A stretch of DNA of 64,000 bases from Nocardiopsis_B sediminis (GTDB taxonomy: Bacteria > Actinomycetota > Actinomycetes > Streptosporangiales > Streptosporangiaceae), in NCBI RefSeq assembly GCF_042650565.1, contig NZ_JBHSBH010000009.1, positions 62,001 to 126,000 on the forward strand. Direction: 5' to 3'. A program made the position numbers and the translations under genes. Below the pieces are notes generated by a model. That model was not told the origin of the DNA. It did not search any database and worked only from the letters and a program-made list of their open reading frames with translations. Below, piece after piece: positions 8,616 to 15,789 of the stretch. Each line of letters starts with the position of its first letter. Positions within the stretch are counted from its first letter, which is position 1.

Positions 8616-9347
8616 ATGCTCGGGATGGTACTTGCCGCGGGAGCGGGCCGCCGACTGCGCCCGTACACCGACACCCTGCCCAAGGCACTGGTGCCGGTCG
8701 ATGGTGACACCACCATCATGGACATCTCCCTGCGCAACCTCGCCGCGGTCGGACTGACCGACGTCGTGGTCGTCGTGGGATACAAGTCCGAGGCGGTCGA
8801 GGAGCGCAAGGAGCTCCTGGAGAGCCGCCACGGCGTCAAGCTCACCCTGGCCTACAACGACAAGGCCGAGGAGTGGAACAACGCCTACTCCCTGTGGACC
8901 GCCCGCGAGTACTTCTCCGAGGGCGTGCTGCTGGTCAACGGCGACACCGTCCACCCGGTCAGCGTCGAGGAAACGCTACTCGCCGCACGGGGACCGGAAC
9001 TGCTCCTCGCGGTGGACGACGCCAAAACGCTGGCGGACGAGGAGATGAAGGTGACCCTGGACGCCTCCGGGCACCTGGCCACCATCACCAAGCTCATGGA
9101 CCCCGCCACCGCCGCGGGCGAGTACATCGGCGCCACCCTCATCGAGGGCACCCTGGCCGACCGCCTCGCCGACGCGCTGAAGGCCACCTGGGAGCGCGAC
9201 CCCCAGCTGTACTACGAGGACGGCTACCAGGAGCTGGTGAACCGCGGCGGCAAGGTCGCCGTCGCCCCGATCGGCAAGGTCGACTGGGTCGAGGTGGACA
9301 ACCACGACGACCTGAACCGCGCTCGGGAGATCGCATGCCGCTACTAG
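8616..9347 (+). CDS. LicC-like sugar/alcohol-phosphate nucleotidyltransferase
   Basis: A 243-residue NTP transferase. The signature LAAGAGRRLRP...LPKAL (Lys about 23) binds the nucleotide, and LLVNGDTV carries the metal-binding Asp. The string YNDKAEEWNNAYSLW resembles the alcohol-phosphate-binding region of LicC phosphocholine cytidylyltransferases. This suggests that a small phospho-alcohol, rather than a hexose phosphate, is the substrate. AAGGAGGAAGG stands just upstream of the ATG. Its stop overlaps the dehydrogenase gene by 13 nt. With that gene it could turn dihydroxyacetone phosphate into a CDP-glycerol, which is inference. Confidence 0.85.
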   Translation: MLGMVLAAGAGRRLRPYTDTLPKALVPVDGDTTIMDISLRNLAAVGLTDVVVVVGYKSEAVEERKELLESRHGVKLTLAYNDKAEEWNNAYSLWTAREYFSEGVLLVNGDTVHPVSVEETLLAARGPELLLAVDDAKTLADEEMKVTLDASGHLATITKLMDPATAAGEYIGATLIEGTLADRLADALKATWERDPQLYYEDGYQELVNRGGKVAVAPIGKVDWVEVDNHDDLNRAREIACRY

Positions 9348-10402
9348 CCCGCATGCTCCCTTCCCCCCTGACGATCGACGTCCGGCGCGGCGCCATCTCC
9401 TCCCTGGGATCGGTGCTGGCCGACCGGCGGATCGCCACCGAGGGCCGCATCGCCGTCGCGGTGGGCCCGGGGCAGGGCGCCCAGATCGGCGCCGACCTCG
9501 ACCTGCCCAACTGCGAGGTGTTCCGGGTCGAGGGCGGCAGCGTCGACGTCGCGACGGAGCTGGGCAAGAAGCTGCGCTCCGGCGCCTACGAGGCCGTGGC
9601 CGGCATCGGCGGCGGCAAGACGATCGACGTCACCAAGTTCGCCGCCTCCATGGCGGGCATCCCCATGGTCGCGGTGGCCACCAACCTGGCCCACGACGGC
9701 ATCGCCTCGCCGACCGCGTCGCTGGAGCACGAGAGCGGCAAGGGCTCCTACGGGGTCTCCATGCCGATCGCCGTGGTCATCGACGTCGACTACGTCCAGG
9801 CCGCCCCGCAGCGCCTGGTCCGGTCCGGGATCGGCGACGTCGTCAGCAACCTGTCGGCCATCGCCGACTGGGAGCTGGCAGGCCGCGAGCAGGGCGAGCC
9901 GGTCGACGGCATGGCCGTCACCTTCGCCCGGGTCGCCGCGGCGGCCGTGCTGCACCGGCCCGACTCCATCGAGTCCGAGGAGTTCCTGACCGTGCTGGCC
10001 GAGGCGCTGGTGCTGTCGGGCATGGCGATGTCGGTGGCCGGCTCCAGCCGCCCGGCGAGCGGAGCCTGCCACGAGATCCTGCACGCCATCACCCACCTCT
10101 ACCCCGGCGTGAGCAACCACGGCGAGCTGGCCGGAGTGGGCGCCCTCTTCGCGTTCTACCTGCGCAACCGCTACCGGGGCGAGGGCGAGGCCACCATGCA
10201 GGACATCCGCGCCTGCCTACTCCGCCACGAGCTGCCCGTGGTCCCCGCCGAGATCGGCCTCGACGACGACCAGTTCGCGCGGGCCGTGGTCTACGCGCCC
10301 GAGACCCGCCCGGGCCGGTACACGGTCCTGGAGCACCTTGCCCTATCCGAGGACGAGATTCGGCGGAGTGTCGGTGAATATGTCAAGACCGTCGGTCGCT
10401 GA
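9335..10402 (+). CDS. sn-Glycerol-1-phosphate dehydrogenase-like enzyme (AraM/EgsA type)
   Basis: A 355-residue member of the iron-containing alcohol dehydrogenase superfamily. It has the cofactor loop GIGGGKTIDVTK (about 91-101), ATNLAHDGIASPTAS, a probable metal Asp in GIGDVVSN (about 168), and SSRPASGACHE with HGELAG giving the two metal histidines (about 246 and 262). The SRPASG block is a mark of glycerol-1-phosphate dehydrogenases. These reduce dihydroxyacetone phosphate to sn-glycerol 1-phosphate, the enantiomer used in archaeal lipids and in a few bacterial products. GGGAG lies 5 nt before the ATG. It overlaps both neighbours, so the three genes are tightly coupled. Confidence 0.85.
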   Translation: MPLLARMLPSPLTIDVRRGAISSLGSVLADRRIATEGRIAVAVGPGQGAQIGADLDLPNCEVFRVEGGSVDVATELGKKLRSGAYEAVAGIGGGKTIDVTKFAASMAGIPMVAVATNLAHDGIASPTASLEHESGKGSYGVSMPIAVVIDVDYVQAAPQRLVRSGIGDVVSNLSAIADWELAGREQGEPVDGMAVTFARVAAAAVLHRPDSIESEEFLTVLAEALVLSGMAMSVAGSSRPASGACHEILHAITHLYPGVSNHGELAGVGALFAFYLRNRYRGEGEATMQDIRACLLRHELPVVPAEIGLDDDQFARAVVYAPETRPGRYTVLEHLALSEDEIRRSVGEYVKTVGR

Positions 10403-11150
10403 GGTCCGCGCGGGAGGCCAGCCCGAGGGCATCAAGGAGCGCGTCAACGAGGAGCACTGGGCCGGCCGCCTCTACATGCGCGACATCTCCCCCTACGTGA
10501 GCGCGGTGTTCATCCGCCTCGGCGTCGCGCCGAACCCCATCACCTACCTCATGATGGCGTTCGGCGTGCTGTCCGGGGTGGTCCTGGCATTCGGCGGCCT
10601 GTGGTCGGCGCTGCTCGCCCTCGTGCTCATCCAGATCTACCTGCTGCTGGACTGCTCCGACGGCGAGGTGGCCCGCTACACCGGCCGCACCAGCGTCGCG
10701 GGCATCTACCTCGACCGCATCGGCCACTACCTCTCCGAGATCGCCCTGCTGATCGGGCTCGGTATCCGCGCCCAAGGGGAGTTCGCGGCCGGCGGCTGGG
10801 TGATCGCGGGGATGGCCGCCGCCCTGGGCGCCGCGCTGATCAAGGTCGAGACCGACAACGTGGTGGTCGCCCGCGCCAAGGCGGGGCTGCCCGAGAAGAT
10901 CGCCGACTCCGCCATGGCGCCGCGCTCCGCGGGGCTGGGCCTGGCCCGCAAGGCGGCGGCGGCGCTGCGGTTCCACCGCATCATCCAGGCCGTGGAGCTG
11001 TCCATCATCGTCGCGGCCGTCGCGGTCGTCGACGCCGTGCGCGGCGACCTGCTCGCCACGCAGGCGCTCGTGGTCGTGTGCGTGGCCGTCGCGGCGCTCC
11101 AGACCGTGCTGCACCTGGTCAGCGTGCTGGCCTCGCGGCGCCTGGAGTAG
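10380..11150 (+). CDS. CDP-alcohol phosphatidyltransferase family protein with altered catalytic motif
   Basis: A 256-residue membrane enzyme with about six hydrophobic segments. The family motif reads DCSDGEVAR, eight residues, G, three residues, D112, three residues, then His116 where the fourth aspartate is normal (DxxDGxxAR-x8-GxxxDxxxD). The first three acidic positions (Asp91, Asp94, Asp112) are kept. Family members transfer a phospho-alcohol from a CDP-alcohol to a hydroxyl acceptor. With the upstream nucleotidyltransferase and dehydrogenase, a glycerol-phosphate transfer onto a lipid-linked glycan is plausible. The start overlaps the dehydrogenase gene by 23 nt; GGAG lies about 11 nt upstream. 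Confidence 0.87.
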   Translation: MSRPSVAEVRAGGQPEGIKERVNEEHWAGRLYMRDISPYVSAVFIRLGVAPNPITYLMMAFGVLSGVVLAFGGLWSALLALVLIQIYLLLDCSDGEVARYTGRTSVAGIYLDRIGHYLSEIALLIGLGIRAQGEFAAGGWVIAGMAAALGAALIKVETDNVVVARAKAGLPEKIADSAMAPRSAGLGLARKAAAALRFHRIIQAVELSIIVAAVAVVDAVRGDLLATQALVVVCVAVAALQTVLHLVSVLASRRLE

Positions 11151-11181
11151 CGCCCGCCGTCCGGCACACCGCACGAACATC

Positions 11182-11218
11182 AGCGGTGCCGGTCCCTTGC
11201 AACGGGGACCGCACCGCT
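11182..11218 (+). terminator. Hairpin ending the polyol-phosphate operon
   Basis: The arms AGCGGTGCCGGTCCC and GGGGACCGCACCGCT pair with a single bulge around a 7-nt loop, 31 nt after the CDP-alcohol transferase stop codon. Confidence 0.65.
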
Positions 11219-11321
11219 TCCCCGGGCCGTGGCGTTCGCAAACGCGGGTTTATGCTTCCGTTAGCCTGGACATGCGATCGTCGACTCCCGTCCATTCCGT
11301 CGCCACGTTTGAACGGTGCTC

Positions 11322-12314
11322 ATGACCAGTCCCGTATCCCCGGATCTGCCCGCGACCGAGCCGCAGGGCACGGACACCCGGCTCTCCGGCGCGACCGGCG
11401 ACCCCGGTGCCTCCGAGCACGCCGAGCATGCGGCGACCCTCAGCGGCGCGCAGCGGCTGAAGATCTCCTGCGTGCTGCTCACCATGGGAAACCGCCCCGC
11501 CGAGCTGCGCCGCGCCATCACCAGCGTCTTCGAGCAGGAGGACGCCGACGTCGAGGTCATCGTCGTGGGCAACGGCGCCGACCTCCCGGAACTGCCCGAC
11601 GGCGTCGTCACCGTGCGGCTGCCCGAGAACGTCGGTATCCCCGAAGGCCGCAACCACGGGGTCAAGGCGGCCACCGGCGACATCATCCTGTTCCTGGACG
11701 ACGACGGCTGGTACCGCTCGCGTGACCTCGCCCACCACGTCGTCGCCCGCTTCACCGGCGAACCCGCCCTGGGCGCGCTGTCCTTCCGCATCGCCGACCC
11801 CGACGGCGGCCCCGACCAGCGCCGGCACGTGCCGCGGCTGCGCGCCGGCGACCCGCAGCGCTCCAGCCGGGTCACGACCTTCCTGGGCGGCGCCTGCGCG
11901 ATCCGCCGCGAGGCCTTCGAGAAGGGCGGCGGGCTGCCCGGCGGGTTCTTCTACGCCCACGAGGAGACCGACCTCGCCTGGCGGATCCTCGACTCCGGGT
12001 ACGAGATCGAATACGACGCCGACGCCGTCATGTACCACCCGGCCGTCGCCCCCACCCGCCACGCCGACTTCTACCGGCTCAACGCCCGCAACCGGGTCTG
12101 GCTGGCGCGGCGCAACCTGCCGTGGCCGCTCGTCGTCGCCTACCTGGGCACGTGGGTGGGGATCACGCTGCTGCGCGAGCGGTCCCGCTCCGCGCTGCGC
12201 GCCTGGTTCCAGGGCTTCCGCGAGGGCTGGCGCGAGGACCCCGGTCCGCGCGCGCCCATCTCGTGGCGGACCGCCTGGCGCATGACCCGCATCGGGCGCC
12301 CGCCGATCATCTGA
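11322..12314 (+). CDS. Family 2 glycosyltransferase
   Basis: A 330-residue GT-A enzyme. A 45-residue variable head precedes KISCVLLTMGNRPAEL. The DxD-type metal site is LFLDDDGW, and FFYAHEETDLAWRILDSGYEI is the acceptor/base region (ED motif) typical of rhamnosyl- and galactofuranosyl-like transferases. The C-terminal YRLNARNRVWLARRNLPWPL segment is common in this subgroup. No membrane span is certain. The gene stands alone between two terminator hairpins. A GTG at 11316 is an alternative start; neither has a strong ribosome-binding site. The donor sugar is not predictable. Confidence 0.87.
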   Translation: MTSPVSPDLPATEPQGTDTRLSGATGDPGASEHAEHAATLSGAQRLKISCVLLTMGNRPAELRRAITSVFEQEDADVEVIVVGNGADLPELPDGVVTVRLPENVGIPEGRNHGVKAATGDIILFLDDDGWYRSRDLAHHVVARFTGEPALGALSFRIADPDGGPDQRRHVPRLRAGDPQRSSRVTTFLGGACAIRREAFEKGGGLPGGFFYAHEETDLAWRILDSGYEIEYDADAVMYHPAVAPTRHADFYRLNARNRVWLARRNLPWPLVVAYLGTWVGITLLRERSRSALRAWFQGFREGWREDPGPRAPISWRTAWRMTRIGRPPII

Positions 12315-12330
12315 CCCGCCGGCCGCACGG

Positions 12331-12358
12331 CCCGGGGCGCCGGTCCGGCGGCCCCGGG
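12331..12358. terminator. Convergent terminator hairpin
   Basis: CCCGGGGCGCCGG pairs with CCGGCGGCCCCGGG (one bulge) between two convergent glycosyltransferase genes. It abuts the stop of the minus-strand gene, so it can serve both. Confidence 0.65.
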
Positions 12359-13576
12359 TCAGCGCTCGGATGTGGCGGGGCCCACCAGCGGGAAAGGCCC
12401 CTGCGTGCGCTGGGGCGTCCCCGCGGGGCCCGTCGGCATCTGGCGCGGCAGCCGCACCCCGGCCACGCCCTCGGCCTCGCTGCCCCGGGCGGCCTGGGCC
12501 CACTCCTCGAGCTGCTGGACGAACTGCGTGGCCTGCGTGGGCCAGTGGTAGGCCGACCGTGCGATGGCGTGCCCGGCCTGGGCCAGCCGGTTGCGCAGCG
12601 GCGGGTCCGAGCGCAGCCGCAGGACGGCGTCGGCCGCCGCCGCTGCGTCGCCGTAGGGCACGACCAGGCCGGAGTCGCCCTCGGGGCGCCCGTTGACCAG
12701 CCGGGCCGCCACCGGGGTGGGCGAGGTGATGACGGGCAGCCCGTGGGCCATGTACTCGATCACCTTGGTCGGCATGGAGTGCCGGTAGTTCGGGGTGTCG
12801 TGGAGCAGGCTGACACCGGCCAGCGCCCCGCTGATCATCCGCAGCGCCTGGTCGTTGGGGACGAACCCGTACCAGCGGACCGCCCCTTCCTGCTGGGCTT
12901 CGCGCAGCAGCGGCTTGGTCTCGCCGTCGGCGGCGCCGATGACCTCCACCTTCACGCCGTGCGGCTGGAGGATCCGGCCCAGCTCGACCAGCTCGCGGGC
13001 GCCGCGGGCGGTGGAGAGGTGGCCGAGGTAGACGACCCGGTCGGTGCCGGGGCGGCGGGCCGGCTGCTCGGGAACGTAGGTGGTGTTGGGGACCACGGGG
13101 TGGCCGTACTCGAAGCGGTCCCGGTAGCCCTCTTCGGCCAGCAGCAGGTGCATGTGCTTCTCGGCGCGGCGCTCGAAGCCGCGCACGATCGGCGCGAGCG
13201 GGCGGCGCAGCGCCTTGGGCAGCCACGGCTTGGTGAGCAGCGCGGCGGCGGCGTCCTCGTGCACGTCCCAGATGGTCACGGGCCGCTTGCGCGGGAGCGC
13301 CAGCATCAGCTCGGGGTCGTGGAAGAGGAGCACGTCGGCGTCCGGGGCGTGCTCGGCCAGTGCGGCGCGGGCGGCGCGCAGCGCGCGCAGGCGCCGCCGG
13401 CCGGCCGCCCGGGGCACGTCGACCACGTTGAGCTCGGGCCAGGGCGTCACGCCGCGCTCACGGAAGGGTGCGACGTAGGTGACGGTGTGTCCGGCGTCGA
13501 GGAGGGCGCGGATCTGGCGGTGCAGGATGCGCGCGTCCTCGGGGTGGTGGACCACCGTCGCGACGAGAGCGTGCAT
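12359..13576 (-). CDS. GT-B glycosyltransferase (family 4-like)
   Basis: A 405-residue GT-B enzyme. The N-terminal domain (HALVATVVHHPEDARILHRQIRALLDAGHTVTYVAP) binds the acceptor. The C-terminal domain has RVVYLGHLSTARGARELVEL and the nucleotide-sugar site MPTKVIEYMAHGLPVITS, with the conserved Glu. The last 35 residues are Pro/Gly-rich. It has no membrane helix but probably works at the inner face of the membrane on lipid-linked intermediates. The ATG at 13576 is preferred by similarity; a GTG at 13588 is also in frame. The gene is followed by a convergent terminator. Confidence 0.87.
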   Translation of the reverse strand: MHALVATVVHHPEDARILHRQIRALLDAGHTVTYVAPFRERGVTPWPELNVVDVPRAAGRRRLRALRAARAALAEHAPDADVLLFHDPELMLALPRKRPVTIWDVHEDAAAALLTKPWLPKALRRPLAPIVRGFERRAEKHMHLLLAEEGYRDRFEYGHPVVPNTTYVPEQPARRPGTDRVVYLGHLSTARGARELVELGRILQPHGVKVEVIGAADGETKPLLREAQQEGAVRWYGFVPNDQALRMISGALAGVSLLHDTPNYRHSMPTKVIEYMAHGLPVITSPTPVAARLVNGRPEGDSGLVVPYGDAAAAADAVLRLRSDPPLRNRLAQAGHAIARSAYHWPTQATQFVQQLEEWAQAARGSEAEGVAGVRLPRQMPTGPAGTPQRTQGPFPLVGPATSER

Positions 13577-13878
13577 GTGCAGTTTCACCCACTTCCGACT
13601 ACTACGTCCCAGTTTGGCCGAATGACGGCATATGGCCTGGACAGGACGGTAAATGCTTCCGGAAACATCAGGTGAATCAGCGAGTGACGGAAGGGGGTTC
13701 TCCCGGTGAATCCAGAGGTCGGATCGCCGGATTCCGGGCAAAGGCCGACCGCCGCGGCCCCTTGGGCCACGGCGGTCGCGGGTAAATCGCCGGACCGCGG
13801 TCAGCGGGTCAAAGGACCTCGACGCCTCGCGGTGACGGGTGGGTTGATCCGGCACTCCCTACGGAGCGCCGGAACTGC
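13577..13878. other. Intergenic region upstream of the GT-B gene, 302 bp
   Basis: Between two minus-strand genes. It should hold the promoter of the downstream glycosyltransferase, in the less GC-rich stretch 13600-13690. Nearer the dehydrogenase gene it holds a decayed copy of that gene's 3' end. No gene was found. Confidence 0.5.
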
Positions 13879-13930
13879 TCAAAGGACCTCGACGCCCTCG
13901 CGGGTGATGGGCGCGGTGATGCGGCGCTCC
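13809..13930. repeat. Imperfect tandem duplication of a gene 3' end
   Basis: The segment 13879-13930 encodes the last residues and stop of the UDP-sugar dehydrogenase. It recurs in degraded form at 13809-13858. Both copies start with the string TCAAAGGACCTCGACGCC and then stay recognisably alike to CGGC(A/G)CTCC, with two 1-nt indels and several substitutions. About 20 unrelated bases separate them. Confidence 0.75.
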
Positions 13931-15210
13931 GCGCCCGGAACCGGCGCCGCGCCGTCGGCCCGGCGCATCACGCCCCGGGTGTCCAGCAGCAGCCGGGCGT
14001 GCTCGGCGAGCAGCTTGGGCCGGTAGTCGCTGTGGTCGGTGAGCAGGACCGTGAGGTCGGCCTCCTGGAGCGCCTGCTCCAGGTCGTCGATCCGCGGCAC
14101 GTCGGTGCCGTTGACCGACCACTCCGCCACCCGCGGGTCGTGGTAGACCAGCGTGGCGCCCTTCTCGGCGAGCTTGCGCGCCACCGGGCGGGCGGGCGAT
14201 TCGCGCTGGTCGGCGATGTTGGCCTTGTAGGTCACGCCCAGCAGCAGCACCTTGGACCGCGACAGCGCCAGCCCGGCGTCGTTCAGCAGCTCCTGGGCGC
14301 GCTGGAGCACGTAGGCGGGCATGCGGTTGTTGATCTCCTGGGCCAGCTCGACGAACCGGAACGGGTAGCCCAGCGTCTTGACCTTGTAGGAGAGGTAGTT
14401 CGGGTCGATCGGGATGCAGTGCCCGCCCACGCCCGGCCCGGGGTAGAACGCCTGGAAGCCGAACGGCTTGGTCGCCGCGCAGGCGATGGCGTCCCACAGG
14501 TCGACGTCCAGCTCGCGGCAGAAGATCGCCATCTCGTTGACCAGGGCGATGTTGACGTGCCGGTAGGTGTTCTCCAGCAGCTTGGCCATCTCGGCCTCGC
14601 GGGTGCCCCGCGCCTTGACGACCTCGCCGACGAACTTGCCGTAGAACTCCGCGGCCAGCTCGCCGCAGCGGTCGGTCAGGCCGCCCACCACCTTGGGGGT
14701 GTTGGCCACGCCGAACGCGGTGTTGCCCGGGTCGATGCGCTCGGGCGAGAACGCCAGGTGGAAGTCGGCGCCGGCGACCAGGCCGGACTCCTCCAGGATC
14801 GGCCGCACGACCTCCTCGGTGGTGCCCGGGTAGGTCGTGGACTCCAGCACCACGAGCGTGCCCGGCCGCAGGTGCCCGGCGATGGAGCGGGCCGCGGAGG
14901 TGACGGCGCCCAGGTCGGGGCCGCCCTCGGCGGACAGCGGCGTGGGCACGCAGATCACGATCGTGCGGGCCGAGCCCAGCACAGCGGGGTCGGTGGTGGC
15001 CGTGAAGCCGGCGGCGCGCATCTCGGCGAGATCGTCGCCGCTGAGGTCGTCGACGTGCGAGGTGCCCGAGGTGAGACCGTCGACGACCCGGGAGCTGACA
15101 TCGAGCCCGGTCACGCGCAGCCCGGAACGGGACGCCTCCTGGGCCAGCGGTAGACCGACGTAACCCAGGCCGACGACGACCAGATCGGTGGTTGAGGTGA
15201 CGACGTCCAC
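13879..15210 (-). CDS. wecC: UDP-N-acetyl-D-mannosamine dehydrogenase (WecC/WbpA family)
   Basis: A 443-residue nucleotide-sugar dehydrogenase. It has the N-terminal NAD-binding VVVGLGYVGLPLA, ESTTYPGTTEEVV, FSPERIDPGNT, the central helix AEMAKLLENTYRHVNIALVNE, and the catalytic-cysteine loop GVGGHCIPIDPNYL. The C-terminal UDP-binding domain has LLGVTYKANIADQRESPA. The NTYR-N-ALVNE pattern and RHVNIA point to the ManNAc/GlcNAc group rather than UDP-glucose dehydrogenase. Paired with the epimerase at 17593-18729 it would give UDP-ManNAcA by two two-electron oxidations. The GTG start has a GAGGGGG upstream. Confidence 0.88.
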   Translation of the reverse strand: MDVVTSTTDLVVVGLGYVGLPLAQEASRSGLRVTGLDVSSRVVDGLTSGTSHVDDLSGDDLAEMRAAGFTATTDPAVLGSARTIVICVPTPLSAEGGPDLGAVTSAARSIAGHLRPGTLVVLESTTYPGTTEEVVRPILEESGLVAGADFHLAFSPERIDPGNTAFGVANTPKVVGGLTDRCGELAAEFYGKFVGEVVKARGTREAEMAKLLENTYRHVNIALVNEMAIFCRELDVDLWDAIACAATKPFGFQAFYPGPGVGGHCIPIDPNYLSYKVKTLGYPFRFVELAQEINNRMPAYVLQRAQELLNDAGLALSRSKVLLLGVTYKANIADQRESPARPVARKLAEKGATLVYHDPRVAEWSVNGTDVPRIDDLEQALQEADLTVLLTDHSDYRPKLLAEHARLLLDTRGVMRRADGAAPVPGAERRITAPITREGVEVL

Positions 15211-15789
15211 AGGGGTTCCCCCTCGTGATTCATGGCTCGGGTGTGGGAAATCGATCGAGGAACAGACTTTCCGCGTGAACTGGACGCCCGAGTGGTGTTC
15301 TCAGTTGCCGCAGCCGGTGCGGCTCCGCGGTTATGGCCTGCTCCGGACAGTCTTCGCAATAGGGGTGCTCGACCCCTGCCGACGCGGTAGGGCGCGCGCT
15401 CGTGTTCACCGCCGGTTCACCGCCGGCGGCCGTTCGACCTGCGACGGCGCGGTCCCATCGCGTTTTTCGACTGTAAGCCCCGATTCAGGGCTAATGGGCG
15501 ATCATTTCCGATCCTTGTGGAGGAATTAACTCACCGGCCACTTCCGGTTCCGGTGGCCTCCCCGATCACACCGGACGATCGGGCGCGATTCCGCTCCGCG
15601 GCCCGCCACCACCGGTGAAAGTGCCGTTCCATCCCCGGCAAACGCCTTCTGTTCCCCCGAGATCACATTCAGGTCCGCGTGCGGTGATCGGCCGGTGAAT
15701 ACGCGGTGGCGGGAATACGGCCGGACGGCGGGCCCGCCCGCCGTGCCCCGGCCCGCCCGCTCCGCCCCGAGCCGCCGCTCCCGTGCCGT
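15211..15789. other. Intergenic region, 579 bp
   Basis: Upstream of the dehydrogenase gene and downstream of the next minus-strand glycosyltransferase gene. On the minus strand TTGCGA and CATAAC, 18 nt apart, lie near 15330-15360 and could form a promoter for the dehydrogenase. A weak hairpin (GGCCAC/GTGGCC) is at 15536-15558. The part 15560-15790 shows no coding signal; it may be the 3' region of the glycosyltransferase. Confidence 0.45.

Noticed and set aside
15211..15789. A small gene after GGAGGA near 15520
   Set aside because: The purine string resembles a ribosome-binding site, but no start codon with a meaningful frame follows at proper distance.
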